In this document: in pieces, positions 18,783-28,427 of the stretch
Layout of the letters: each line of letters opens with the position of its first letter
How positions within the stretch are numbered: position 1 is the stretch's first letter
Assembly (NCBI GenBank): GCA_001915025.1
Contig: MNDR01000092.1
Span: 1-64,000, forward strand
Reading direction: 5' to 3'
Length of the DNA stretch: 64,000 nt
Source: Gemmatimonadetes bacterium 13_2_20CM_2_65_7
GTDB taxonomy: Bacteria > Gemmatimonadota > Gemmatimonadetes > Gemmatimonadales > GWC2-71-9
Notes under the pieces: generated by a model
The model's database searches: none
Seen by the model: the letters and a program-made list of their open reading frames with translations, nothing else
Told to the model about the DNA's origin: nothing
Translations under genes and position numbers: made by a program

Positions 18783-19689
18783 GGCGGCCCTCGGGCTGCT
18801 GGTCGTGCAATCTCCCGTGCCCGCCCCTCACGCCGATACGGTGCGCGCGGGGCTGTGGGCTCGCGTCGCCGCCGATTCGACCGACGGCCCGGCATGGCTC
18901 GACCTCGGGCGTCACTATCTCCAGCTCGGGGACTATCACGCGCATCGCAAACCGGTCGTGACCGATACCGTCTGGGCGCACGCCCAGCTCGATACGGCGG
19001 AGCAGGCATTCGAGCGCGCGGCGCGCTGGAGCGCCGGCCCCCGGACCGCCGATTCCGCGCGCGTATTTCGCGTCTACACCTTCGGCGAGCGCGCCTACGT
19101 CGACTGGGAATCGGCAGGCAGCCAGGCGGCGACGCTGGCGTGGCATGCGGTGCCGGAGGGACTGCGCCTGCCGCCCGCGCTCGAAGAGCTGGGGGAAAAT
19201 CTGCTGCGGGCTTGCCCGCATCAGGGCATTCTGCTGACGGCGTACGATACCGATACGCAGGGGGCGTGGTATCTCCGGTTCGCGCGCGGGTTGCGGCCCG
19301 ATCTCGTCGTGGTTCCAGCCGCCCGCTGGCAGGGTGACACCGTCCTGCGCAATCGCGTGCTGAAAGAGCTCAAGACGCGCGATCCATCGCTGCGGGCGCT
19401 CGCTCAAACGCGGGCCGTCTGCGCCAGCATGGCGTTCGAGCGACCGCCCGAGGAGCGGTCGGTGAAGTGGAACAAGCGTCCGCTCGTCTGGGTGTCGGGG
19501 AAGGAAAGCAAGGCGGACCGGGTGCCGGCGCAGGATTTCGTGTTCGCTGCGTTACGACAAGCGACCGATCAGCACGAGACCTGGACCGAGCCTGTCGTCC
19601 TCATCTATCGGCGCGCGGTGAGCAAGGTCTCGGCACTGTGCAAGGCGTTCGACACGTTCGGGCTGGCGAACGCGGTTGGCTGTAATTGA
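18763..19689 (+). CDS. Hypothetical exported protein (TPR-like; DUF2723-reminiscent C-terminal segment)
   Basis: N-terminal hydrophobic segment, [21 protein letters not shown]-like; [30 protein letters not shown]; overlaps both neighbouring carboxylase genes. Confidence 0.6.
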   Translation: MGTFLYKAALGLLVVQSPVPAPHADTVRAGLWARVAADSTDGPAWLDLGRHYLQLGDYHAHRKPVVTDTVWAHAQLDTAEQAFERAARWSAGPRTADSARVFRVYTFGERAYVDWESAGSQAATLAWHAVPEGLRLPPALEELGENLLRACPHQGILLTAYDTDTQGAWYLRFARGLRPDLVVVPAARWQGDTVLRNRVLKELKTRDPSLRALAQTRAVCASMAFERPPEERSVKWNKRPLVWVSGKESKADRVPAQDFVFAALRQATDQHETWTEPVVLIYRRAVSKVSALCKAFDTFGLANAVGCN

Positions 19690-21254
19690 TCACGCGCGTC
19701 CTCGTCGCTAATCGCGGCGAGATCGCGGTTCGGGTGATCCGCGCGTGCCATGAGGAAGGCATAGCAGCGGTCGCTGTGTACTCCGAGCCTGACCGCCTCG
19801 CGCCGCACGTGCGTGATGCCGACGCGGCCGTCCTGCTCGGCGCAGCGCCGGCGGCGGAATCCTACCTCGACATCAAGAAGCTCATCACCGCAGCGAAGGA
19901 GAGTGGCTGCCAGGCGGTGCATCCGGGCTACGGCTTTCTCTCGGAGCGCGCCGCGTTTGCGCAAGCGTGCGACGAAGTCGGACTCGTGTTCATCGGTCCG
20001 CCGGCTCAGGCGATTCGCGCGATGGGCGACAAGACCGAAGCGCGCCGCCGCATGCAAGCCGCCGGCGTGCCCGTCGTTCCGGGGACCGCCGCGCCGCTGC
20101 GGGATCCGGTCGAGGCACGGCGCGAAGCAAAACGGATCGGTTATCCCGTGATGCTGAAAGCGGTAGCGGGAGGCGGCGGCAAAGGCATGCGGCTGGTGGG
20201 CGCGGAGTCGGAGGTCGAAGCAGGGTTTCAGGCGGCGCGTCGGGAAGCCCTGAAAGCATTCGGTGATGGCAGTATCTACGTCGAGAAGTATCTGGAGCGA
20301 CCGCGGCACATCGAGATCCAGGTGCTGGCGGACCGTCATGGCCGCGTCATCGCGCTGGGCGAGCGCGAATGCAGCATTCAGCGCCGCCATCAGAAGCTGA
20401 TCGAGGAGTCGCCATCGGTCGCCGTGTCGCCGGCGCTGCGCCGCCGCCTGGCGGAAGCCGCGACAGCCGCAGCAGGCGCGGTGGGGTATGTCGGCGCCGG
20501 CACGATCGAATTCCTGCTCACGCGGTCGGGCGAATTCTACTTCCTCGAGATGAACACGCGGATCCAGGTCGAGCATCCGGTTACCGAGCTCGTCTACGGC
20601 GTCGACCTCGTTCGCGAGCAACTGCGCATCGCCGCCGGGCAACCGATGCGCGTCCACGGCGCGGCCGCGGCCGGGGGGGGGGGCGGCGTCCTGCACCCCC
20701 GGGGTCATGCCATTGAGTGCCGCATTACGGCGGAAGACCCATTGAACGATTTCCTGCCCGCGTCCGGAGTGCTGCAGTATCTCCGGGTGCCGAGTGGGCC
20801 AGGGGTGCGATGGGACGGCGGGGTGGAGGCGGGGCAGGAGGTGACGCTGTTTTACGATCCCTTACTGGCCAAGCTCATCGTCTGGGGCGAAACGCGGGAG
20901 GTCGCGATCCAGCGCATGCGCCGCGCGCTGAGCGAGCTGGTGATCGTCGGGCTGCCGACGAGTCAAGCATTCCATCTTCGCGTCATGGACGATCCCGATT
21001 TTCAGAAGGGCGCCGTCGACATTACGTATCTTGAGCGTGCCGGCGCGCGCGTGTTGGCGGCGACGCCGCGTCCCGGGCTCGAACGAGCGCTCGCGGTCGC
21101 GGCGGCGCTGGTAGCTGACGAGCACCGCGATCGACCGCCACCTCGCCTCTTGACCGACCGGCCGCCGCAGTCATCGCCATGGATAACCACCAGCCGTCAG
21201 GAAGCGCTGCGGGGCGGGCGGGGCGGGCGGGGCGGGCGGGACGGTCTCGAGTGA
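19686..21254 (+). CDS. accC: Biotin carboxylase subunit of acyl-CoA carboxylase
   Basis: VLVANRGEIAVRVIRACHEEGI, HPGYGFLSERAAFA, KAVAGGGGKGMRLV, EMNTRIQVEHPVTE. Confidence 0.95.
   Translation: MITRVLVANRGEIAVRVIRACHEEGIAAVAVYSEPDRLAPHVRDADAAVLLGAAPAAESYLDIKKLITAAKESGCQAVHPGYGFLSERAAFAQACDEVGLVFIGPPAQAIRAMGDKTEARRRMQAAGVPVVPGTAAPLRDPVEARREAKRIGYPVMLKAVAGGGGKGMRLVGAESEVEAGFQAARREALKAFGDGSIYVEKYLERPRHIEIQVLADRHGRVIALGERECSIQRRHQKLIEESPSVAVSPALRRRLAEAATAAAGAVGYVGAGTIEFLLTRSGEFYFLEMNTRIQVEHPVTELVYGVDLVREQLRIAAGQPMRVHGAAAAGGGGGVLHPRGHAIECRITAEDPLNDFLPASGVLQYLRVPSGPGVRWDGGVEAGQEVTLFYDPLLAKLIVWGETREVAIQRMRRALSELVIVGLPTSQAFHLRVMDDPDFQKGAVDITYLERAGARVLAATPRPGLERALAVAAALVADEHRDRPPPRLLTDRPPQSSPWITTSRQEALRGGRGGRGGRDGLE
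20673..20683 (+). repeat. G11 homopolymer within accC
   Basis: Eleven consecutive G in the coding strand (AAAAGGGGGVLHP). Confidence 0.9.
21210..21240 (+). repeat. 9-bp tandem repeat CGGGGCGGG x3 plus partial, G-quadruplex-prone
   Basis: Encodes GRGGRGGRD near the accC C-terminus. Confidence 0.85.
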
Positions 21255-22468
21255 CCGATCTCGTGACCATCACTGGAATCGCGGTTGGAGGAGACGGTGT
21301 CGGCAAGCTGGCGGACGGTCGCGTCGTCTTCATTCCACGCACGGCACCTGGTGATCAAGTCCGCCTGCGCGACAACTCCCTCGAGCGCCACCGCAACTTC
21401 GCGCGGGCGGAGGTCGGCGCGATCGTACGGGCGAGTCCCGGACGAGTCGCGCCTCCCTGCCCGCACTACGTGAACGATCATTGCGGCGGCTGCCAGCTCC
21501 AGCATGTCGCCTACGAAGGCCAGCTCAGTGCCAAGCGCGCGATTGTGGGCGATGCGCTGCGCCGGATCGGGAAGCTCAAGATCGAAGACCCTGAAATCGT
21601 CGAAGCCCTCGATGAGTGGCGGTATCGATCGAAGATCTCCATGGAGGCGAAAGCTCTGGCTGTCGGTCTGCCCCCATACGATCGGCCGAATTTTGTTTTT
21701 CCTCTCGCCGATTGTCACATCACCGATTTCAAGTTGATGGCGCTGTGGCGCGAGCTGCGCAGTCGACTTTCGCTGCTGCCCGACCGCTTGACCAGACTCA
21801 CGCTGCAGCTCGATCGCGAAGGCCGCTCGCATGTTATCGCAGAATCAGCAGGAGATCCCTGGCTCGACGCCGACAAATTGCGACGGGCCCTGCAAAGCGA
21901 AGACATCGTTTGCTGGTGGCAGCCGGTGGACGGGGCGGCGCGCGTCGTCGCCGGACCCGAGACGGGCTTTCCGGCGACGGCCTTCGAGCATGTAAATCCG
22001 GGAATGGGAATCCTGACCCGGCAATGGGCCGTCGAGCAACTGGGCGACGTACGCGCGCAAACCGTCTGGGACCTCTACGGTGGCATTGGTGATACGGCGG
22101 CCCTACTGGTCGAGCGCGGCGCGAGCGTGATCAGCGTCGATGTCGACGAGAAAGCCGTGACGTGGGCCCGCAGCCGCCTGCCTGCAGCGCGCTTCATCGC
22201 CGCGCGAGCGGAGGACGTATTACCGAGCCTGCCGGCGCCGTATGCCGTGGTGGTCAATCCGCCCCGCGCGGGACTGCCTTGGGACGTCACGCTCCGCCTG
22301 ACCGGCGAGCCGGTTGCGAAACTCGTCTATATCTCCTGTGATCCGGCGACGCTTGCACGCGACCTGCAGCGGCTCCACGTCAACTATCAAGTCATCGCTG
22401 TGCGCGCGTTCGATCTGTTTCCGCAGACGGCGCATGTGGAGACCGTTGCGGTCCTCGAGGCGGCATGA
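21251..22468 (+). CDS. TRAM-domain 23S rRNA (uracil-5)-methyltransferase, RumA/RlmD family
   Basis: TRAM-like N-terminus, CPHYVNDHCGGCQLQHVAY Fe-S motif, NPPRAGLP, YISCDPATLARDL; GTGA overlap with accC. Confidence 0.9.
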   Translation: MTDLVTITGIAVGGDGVGKLADGRVVFIPRTAPGDQVRLRDNSLERHRNFARAEVGAIVRASPGRVAPPCPHYVNDHCGGCQLQHVAYEGQLSAKRAIVGDALRRIGKLKIEDPEIVEALDEWRYRSKISMEAKALAVGLPPYDRPNFVFPLADCHITDFKLMALWRELRSRLSLLPDRLTRLTLQLDREGRSHVIAESAGDPWLDADKLRRALQSEDIVCWWQPVDGAARVVAGPETGFPATAFEHVNPGMGILTRQWAVEQLGDVRAQTVWDLYGGIGDTAALLVERGASVISVDVDEKAVTWARSRLPAARFIAARAEDVLPSLPAPYAVVVNPPRAGLPWDVTLRLTGEPVAKLVYISCDPATLARDLQRLHVNYQVIAVRAFDLFPQTAHVETVAVLEAA

Positions 22469-22992
22469 AGTACCACGTCTCTTTACGAAATCGCACCCAC
22501 ATCATCGACGTCGAAGGCGGCACGGTCACCGTCGACGGCGAACGCCTCGCAGCGCATTGGGCTCAGATCCCGGGAACGCCGCTCATTCAGCTGCTCCTCG
22601 GAAAAGAGTCCTGGACGGTCGCTTGCCAGCAGCTCGACGAAGCGGGCCGGCGTTGGGCGTTGGGAGCGGCCGGCGAGCGCTTCGAGCTCGACGTGCAGGA
22701 CGACCGCTCGAAGCAGATCGAGGCCCTCACGGGGCAGGGCCGACGGCCCGCACCGGGCGGCGTCGTCAAAGCGCCGATGCCGGGACTCGTCGTTCGTGTC
22801 GAGGTGACTGTCGGCCAGGAGGTCGAGGCCGGAGCGGGCCTCGTCGTTGTCGAAGCGATGAAGATGGAAAACGAGCTGCGCGCACCACAGCGCGGCGTCG
22901 TCCAGCAGATTCACGTCACCGCGGGCGAGCGCGTCGAAAAAGGCGCGCCGCTCGTCACTCTCTCCGCGAAACCCTCGCAACCATCGGGTTGA
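22465..22992 (+). CDS. Biotin carboxyl carrier protein
   Basis: EAMKMENELRAPQRGVV biotinylation motif; overlaps upstream stop. Confidence 0.92.
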   Translation: MKYHVSLRNRTHIIDVEGGTVTVDGERLAAHWAQIPGTPLIQLLLGKESWTVACQQLDEAGRRWALGAAGERFELDVQDDRSKQIEALTGQGRRPAPGGVVKAPMPGLVVRVEVTVGQEVEAGAGLVVVEAMKMENELRAPQRGVVQQIHVTAGERVEKGAPLVTLSAKPSQPSG

Positions 22993-23017
22993 CAGGCGCT
23001 TACGCCCCGGTTAGAGT
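22989..23017 (+). promoter_or_regulatory. Candidate sigma70-type promoter for rplM-rpsI
   Basis: TTGACA-N17-TAGAGT at the start of the rplM upstream region. Confidence 0.55.
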
Positions 23018-23051
23018 TCGCGTCTGTCAAAAACCAGGGCTACGTAGAGGC

Positions 23052-23489
23052 ATGAAGACGTACACGTTGAAGCCGCAGGACATCGAGCGCCGGTGGTGGT
23101 TGGTGGATGCGGCCGGACAGCCGCTCGGCCGGCTCGCCAGCCGCGTCGCGCAAATCCTGCGTGGCAAGCACAAACCGACGTTCACGCCGCACGTCAACGG
23201 CGGTGATTTCGTCATCGTCATCAACGCCGAGAAAGTGCAGCTGACGGGCCGTAAGATCGAGCAGAAGCGCTACTTCCGGCACACGGGGTACATGGGCCAC
23301 GAACGCTTTACGCCAGTACAGAAAGTGCTCGGCAAACACCCTGAGCGCGTCATCGAGAAGGCGGTCTGGGGCATGCTGCCGAAGACCACCCTGTCGCGGC
23401 AACACGTCAAGCAGATGTTGAAAGTGTACGCCGGTCCCGAGCATCCGCACGCCGCGCAGCAGCCCGCGCCCCTGGTGGAGGCCAAGTGA
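23052..23489 (+). CDS. rplM: 50S ribosomal protein L13
   Basis: RRWWLVDAAGQPLGRLASRVAQILRGKHKPTFTPHVNGGDFVIVINAEKV. Confidence 0.97.
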   Translation: MKTYTLKPQDIERRWWLVDAAGQPLGRLASRVAQILRGKHKPTFTPHVNGGDFVIVINAEKVQLTGRKIEQKRYFRHTGYMGHERFTPVQKVLGKHPERVIEKAVWGMLPKTTLSRQHVKQMLKVYAGPEHPHAAQQPAPLVEAK

Positions 23490-23890
23490 CTGCGATTACA
23501 CCGGAGCTGCGCTGGCACGCGATCGGTCGCCGGAAGCTGGGCATCGCGCGTGTCTATCTGACCCCAGGCTCGGGGAAGTGGAGCATCAACGGGCGCACGC
23601 TGGGCGATTACTTCCCGCGGCCCTCGCTGGTGTCGCACATTCAGCAGCCCTTCACGGCGACCGACACGCTGGGCGCATTCGACGTGAAGGCTCGCGTCGT
23701 CGGCGGCGGGCTGACGGGCCAGGCGGGCGCGCTGCGGTTGGGGATCGCGCGGGCGTTGGTGCTCGCCGATGACCGCCATCGCAAGAAGCTCAGAGAGCAG
23801 GGTCTCCTGACGCGCGATCCGCGCGCCGTGGAGCGCAAGAAGCCCGGACGCGCGGGTGCACGGAAGCGATTCCAGTTTAGCAAGCGGTAA
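23486..23890 (+). CDS. rpsI: 30S ribosomal protein S9
   Basis: AIGRRKLGIARVYLTPGSGKWSINGR; GRAGARKRFQFSKR C-terminus. Confidence 0.97.
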   Translation: MTAITPELRWHAIGRRKLGIARVYLTPGSGKWSINGRTLGDYFPRPSLVSHIQQPFTATDTLGAFDVKARVVGGGLTGQAGALRLGIARALVLADDRHRKKLREQGLLTRDPRAVERKKPGRAGARKRFQFSKR

Positions 23891-23988
23891 ACGCTCAAAT
23901 ACTCACGTCGCTCGATCCCCTCCTGGGTCCCTTCGGGGTTGGATGGGAGATGACGGCGGCGGCGGACCGAACCCAAGAAAGGGAGTAA

Positions 23989-24882
23989 ATGCCTCAGCCT
24001 CAGTTGCAGGAATTGTTGGAAGCAGGTGTGCATTTCGGCCATCAGACGCGCCGGTGGAATCCCAAGATGCGGCGCTTCATCTTCGCCGAACGCTCCGGCA
24101 TCTACATCATCGATCTCCAGAAGACGATGCGTCAGCTCGAGGCGGCGCAGGAGCTGTTGCGCGGCGTCGTGCTGAAGGGCGAAGGCGTGCTGTTCGTCTG
24201 CACCAAGAAGCAGCTCAAGGGCATCCTCGAGGCCGAAGCGAAGCGCTGCAGCGCCTTCTATGTGACGGAGCGCTGGCTCGGCGGGACGCTGACGAACTTT
24301 CAGACGATCAAGAAGCAGATCAAACGGCTGAAGGAGCTGGAACAGGGCGCGGCGGACGGCGATTTCACGAACTACACAAAGAAAGAGCAGCTGCTCTTCG
24401 ATCGTGAGCGCGCCAAGCTCGACAAGAACCTCGCCGGCATCAAGAACCTCGGCCGGCTGCCGGGCGCGCTGTTCGTGGTGGACGCGAAGAAGGAGCGGAT
24501 CGCCGTCGCCGAGGCGAACAAGCTGGGGATTCCGGTGGTGGCGATCGTCGATACGAACGCCGACCCCGACCTGATCACGGTCCCGATTCCCGGGAATGAC
24601 GACGCGATCCGCGCGGTCTCGTTGATCACGAACGCGATTTCGGACGTCATCGGCGAGGCGCGGCGCCAGATGCCGCTCCGCGAGGCGGGCGAGGAAGGCG
24701 AAGGGACGACCTACTCCACCGAGACGGGGGTCGAGGCGGAGGATGGCGAGCGGAAGAAGCGGCCGGCGCGCCGCAAGCGGCGGCCGAAGCCGGAGGCGAT
24801 CGCCGCCCGGCTGAAAACGGAAGAGGTGCCGGCCCCAGCAGCCGAACCCGTCGCGGGGGGCGGGGGCGGGAGCGAGGGGTAA
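23989..24882 (+). CDS. rpsB: 30S ribosomal protein S2
   Basis: LLEAGVHFGHQTRRWNPKMRRFIF; ERWLGGTLTNF; low-complexity basic C-terminal extension. Confidence 0.97.
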   Translation: MPQPQLQELLEAGVHFGHQTRRWNPKMRRFIFAERSGIYIIDLQKTMRQLEAAQELLRGVVLKGEGVLFVCTKKQLKGILEAEAKRCSAFYVTERWLGGTLTNFQTIKKQIKRLKELEQGAADGDFTNYTKKEQLLFDRERAKLDKNLAGIKNLGRLPGALFVVDAKKERIAVAEANKLGIPVVAIVDTNADPDLITVPIPGNDDAIRAVSLITNAISDVIGEARRQMPLREAGEEGEGTTYSTETGVEAEDGERKKRPARRKRRPKPEAIAARLKTEEVPAPAAEPVAGGGGGSEG

Positions 24883-24907
24883 CAAACTTTTCAGGATGAA
24901 CACCGAC

Positions 24908-24945
24908 CGCCGCCCCGGGCCGCACGGCGCGAGGGCGGCGTTTTT
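24908..24945 (+). terminator. Intrinsic terminator/attenuator between rpsB and tsf
   Basis: CGCCGCCC ... GGGCGGCG stem followed by TTTTT. Confidence 0.75.
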
Positions 24946-24965
24946 ATGAGGAGTGAAAGGACGCA

Positions 24966-25577
24966 ATGACTACGAAGACGACAGGCATTACCGCAAAGCA
25001 CGTCGCCGACCTCCGCGCCAAGACCGGCGCGGGCATGATGGACTGCAAGAAGGCGCTCGAGGAGTCTGGCGGAGACGCCGCCAAGGCCGAGGAGCTGCTG
25101 CGCGTGAAGTACGCTGCCCGCGCCGAGAAGCGCGCCGACCGCGCTGCGGGCCAGGGCGTCATCGAGATCTATCTGCACTTCAACGGCCGCGTCGGCACGA
25201 TGGTCGAGCTCAATTCCGAGACCGACTTCGTCGCCAATACGGCGGAGTTTCGCCAGCTCGCGAAGGATCTCGCGCTGCACGTCACGTCCGCGAGGCCCAT
25301 TGCGGTGCGGATCGAGGACGTGCCGGCGGACATCGTCGAGCGGGAGCGGCGCGTCTACAGGGCGCAGGTCGCTGAAGAGAAGAAGCCGGAAGCGGTGCGG
25401 GAGAAGATCGTCGAAGGCAAGCTGAAGAAGTTCTACCGGGAGAACGTCCTGCTCGAGCAGCCGTTCGTGAAGGACGACAAGGTGACCGTCGGCGAGCTCG
25501 TCAAGGCGCTCTCGGGCAAGACCGGTGAGAAGGTCGAAGTCCGCCGCTTCGCCCGGTTCGAGTTGGGAGGCAATTAA
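24966..25577 (+). CDS. tsf: Elongation factor Ts
   Basis: VADLRAKTGAGMMDCKKALEESGGD; ELNSETDFVANTAEF. Confidence 0.97.
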   Translation: MTTKTTGITAKHVADLRAKTGAGMMDCKKALEESGGDAAKAEELLRVKYAARAEKRADRAAGQGVIEIYLHFNGRVGTMVELNSETDFVANTAEFRQLAKDLALHVTSARPIAVRIEDVPADIVERERRVYRAQVAEEKKPEAVREKIVEGKLKKFYRENVLLEQPFVKDDKVTVGELVKALSGKTGEKVEVRRFARFELGGN

Positions 25578-26297
25578 GTGCCCCCCCCGAAGCTCGCCTA
25601 CAAGCGCGCGCTTCTGAAGCTTTCCGGAGAGGCGTTCGCGGGTGGGCGAGCTTCGGGCATCGACTTCGGCGTCATCGAGCGGCTATCCGATGAGCTGAAG
25701 CAGGTCGCCGCCACGGGCGTGCAGCTCGGGCTGGTGATCGGCGGGGGCAACATCCTGCGCGGCACGACAGCCAGCCAGCAGGGCATGGATCGCGTCTCGG
25801 CGGACTACATGGGGATGCTGGCGACGATCATCAATGCACTGGCACTCCAGGACATCCTCGAGAAAAAAGGCGTCGATACTCGCGTGATGACGGCGATCCG
25901 GATGGAAGAGTTGGCGGAGCCGTACATCCGCCGCCGCGCGGTCCGGCATCTCGAGAAAGGGCGGATGGTGATTTTCGCCGGCGGCACTGGCAATCCCTAC
26001 TTCTCGACCGACACCGCCGCGGTGCTGCGCGCGCTCGAAATGGAGGCGCAGGCGATTCTCAAGGCGACGAACGTGGACGGCATCTATACGGCGGATCCGA
26101 AGAAAGACCCCAGCGCCAAATTCCTGCCGTCACTGACGTTTCAGGAAGCGCTCGTCAAAGGCTATGCGGTGATGGACGCCAACGCGTTCGGGTTGTGCAA
26201 GGAGAACAAGCTGCCCATCGTGGTGTTCAACATCAACCAGCCCGGCGCGACGGCGCGAGTTCTGACCGGCGAGCGCGTCGGCACGATCGTCCAATGA
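25578..26297 (+). CDS. pyrH: UMP kinase
   Basis: [45 protein letters not shown]8 directly after the GTG start. Confidence 0.97.
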   Translation: MPPPKLAYKRALLKLSGEAFAGGRASGIDFGVIERLSDELKQVAATGVQLGLVIGGGNILRGTTASQQGMDRVSADYMGMLATIINALALQDILEKKGVDTRVMTAIRMEELAEPYIRRRAVRHLEKGRMVIFAGGTGNPYFSTDTAAVLRALEMEAQAILKATNVDGIYTADPKKDPSAKFLPSLTFQEALVKGYAVMDANAFGLCKENKLPIVVFNINQPGATARVLTGERVGTIVQ

Positions 26298-26863
26298 CTC
26301 CTGCCCCAGCTGGCACCCTCACAGATCACGTCAAACATGCGAAGCAGATGATGGATAAGGCCGTCGAAGCGGTGAAGCGGGAGTTCGCGACGGTGCGGAC
26401 GGGCAAAGCGACCACCGCCTTGCTCGATCTGGTGCGCGTCGAGGCGTACGGGAACGAGATGCCCCTGACGCAGGTCGCGACTGTTGCCGCGCCGGAACCG
26501 AAGCTCCTCACCGTGCAGCCGTGGGACAGAAGTCTGCTGAAGGCCGTCGAGAAGGGGATTCTCGCATCGGATCTGGGACTCACGCCGGCGAACGATGGCA
26601 ACCTCATCCGCATCCCCATTCCTCCCCTGACCGAGGAACGCCGCAAAGAGCTGGTGAAAGTCGTTCACAAGTTCGCCGAGGAAGGCCGCGTCGCGATCCG
26701 TCATGCGCGCACCGACACGATGAACAGGATCAAGAAGACCGAACACGTCTCGTCGGACGATCAAAAGCACGCTGAGAAAGAAGTGCAGAAGACGCACGAC
26801 GAGCATCTCAAGGCGGTGGACGCGGCGGTCAAGGCGAAAGAAGCGGAGATCATGGAAGTCTGA
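26294..26863 (+). CDS. frr: Ribosome recycling factor
   Basis: [46 protein letters not shown]. Confidence 0.97.
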   Translation: MTPAPAGTLTDHVKHAKQMMDKAVEAVKREFATVRTGKATTALLDLVRVEAYGNEMPLTQVATVAAPEPKLLTVQPWDRSLLKAVEKGILASDLGLTPANDGNLIRIPIPPLTEERRKELVKVVHKFAEEGRVAIRHARTDTMNRIKKTEHVSSDDQKHAEKEVQKTHDEHLKAVDAAVKAKEAEIMEV

Positions 26864-27579
26864 TGCTCTCCGGACCGATTCCTCGCCATGTGGCGATCAT
26901 CATGGACGGCAACGGGCGCTGGGCGAATGAACGCCGGCTGCCCCGGCCGTTCGGCCATCGGGCCGGGATGAAGGCGGTGCGCGAGGCGGTCGAGGGAGCG
27001 ATCGAGGCCGGCGTCGAGGTGCTGACGCTGTTTGCCTTCTCCGACGAAAACTGGAACCGTCCCGCGCTCGAGATCTCGGCGCTGATGGACCTGCTCGAGG
27101 AGTACATCGCGCGTGAGGTTGCCGAGCTGCGCGGTCAGGGCGTGCAAGTCCACGTGCTCGGTGATCGGAGCCGGCTCACCGCGACAGGTCGAGCGGCCGT
27201 CGAGCGGGTGGAGCGCGAGACGGCGGGCGGTCGAAAGCTTTCGCTCAATCTCTGTATCTCATATTCCTCGCGGGGCGAGATCGCGCGAGCGGCACGGCTG
27301 CTTGCCGAAGAAGTGCTCAAGGGCACGACGCAGCTCGAGAACATCGATGAAGAGGCGATCCGCGCCAAGTTGTACACAGCGCCGTGGGGCGATCCCGATC
27401 TCCTGATCCGGACGTCGGGCGAGCAACGCCTCTCGAATTTTCTGCTGTGGCAGCTCGCGTACACCGAGCTGTACATCACCCCGGTGTTGTGGCCGGACTT
27501 CAACCGCCGCACGTTGCTGGACGCGATCCTCGACTATCAGCGCCGAGAGCGTCGATTCGGTAAAGTCACCGCGTCCTGA
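26863..27579 (+). CDS. uppS: Undecaprenyl diphosphate synthase
   Basis: RHVAIIMDGNGRWANERRLPRPFGHRAGMKAVRE; TLFAFSDENWNRP; DLLIRTSGEQRLSNFLLWQ. Confidence 0.97.
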   Translation: MLSGPIPRHVAIIMDGNGRWANERRLPRPFGHRAGMKAVREAVEGAIEAGVEVLTLFAFSDENWNRPALEISALMDLLEEYIAREVAELRGQGVQVHVLGDRSRLTATGRAAVERVERETAGGRKLSLNLCISYSSRGEIARAARLLAEEVLKGTTQLENIDEEAIRAKLYTAPWGDPDLLIRTSGEQRLSNFLLWQLAYTELYITPVLWPDFNRRTLLDAILDYQRRERRFGKVTAS

Positions 27580-28427
27580 TGCCCTCACCGACCAACAATC
27601 TGGTGCAGCGCATCATCGTGGCGGCCATCGCCATCCCGCTGGTCGTGGTGATCATCTGGGTTGGCGGCTGGGCGCTCGCGGTCACGCTGGCGATCCTCGG
27701 CGTGCTTGGCGCTCACGAGGTCTACGATTTCGGTCGCCGCCAGGGGATCGAGCCGCTCGAGCGCACCGGTTGGCTTGCGGCGGCGGCGATCCCGCTGCTC
27801 GCGTTTTGGGCGAAGGGGCCGGCGTTCTATCTGGGAGCCATCTGGTTGATGGTAGCGTTGGTCATCGCGATGGTGCGACGGGGTCCGATGGGCCGCCCGC
27901 TCACGAGCGTATCAATCACGCTGTTCGGCTGTGTCTATGCGTCCGGCATGCTGGCGTTCTTGATCGCCATCCGCCACGGCGGTGACGCGCTGACGCGGCC
28001 GGCCGCGTATGTGTTCCTGACCCTCTTCCCGCTCGTCATCACCTGGATCTGCGACACCGCCGCCATGGCCGTCGGTACAGCCGTAGGCGGTCCGAAGCTC
28101 GCCCCCGTTCTGTCGCCGAAAAAGACGTACGCCGGTGCCATCGGCGGTACGCTCGGCGGGGTCATCACCGCGCTCGCACTCGGCAAATTCGTGCTCAATC
28201 GTCAGGGATGGAATTTCAGCGCCGAGCAGCTGCTGCTCTTCGGCCTGGCGATTTCGATCGTCGGACAGATCGGTGACGTAGCCGAGTCGCTCTTCAAACG
28301 CGAGGCCGGGTTGAAGGACTCGTCTGGTCTGATTCCGGGGCATGGCGGCGTGCTCGATCGGCTCGACTCGCTGTACTTCGTGATCCCAGCGGCGGCCGGT
28401 CTCTACCGTATGTTTGGCGTGATATGA
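27579..28427 (+). CDS. cdsA: Phosphatidate cytidylyltransferase
   Basis: Multi-TM; SPKKTYAGAIGG; FKREAGLKDSSGLIPGHGGVLDRLDS signature. Confidence 0.96.
   Translation: MPSPTNNLVQRIIVAAIAIPLVVVIIWVGGWALAVTLAILGVLGAHEVYDFGRRQGIEPLERTGWLAAAAIPLLAFWAKGPAFYLGAIWLMVALVIAMVRRGPMGRPLTSVSITLFGCVYASGMLAFLIAIRHGGDALTRPAAYVFLTLFPLVITWICDTAAMAVGTAVGGPKLAPVLSPKKTYAGAIGGTLGGVITALALGKFVLNRQGWNFSAEQLLLFGLAISIVGQIGDVAESLFKREAGLKDSSGLIPGHGGVLDRLDSLYFVIPAAAGLYRMFGVI

Noticed and set aside
23891-23988. Possible structured rpsB leader
   Set aside because: Only short stems (CCC-TTCG-GGG) could be drawn by eye; not enough to claim a motif.
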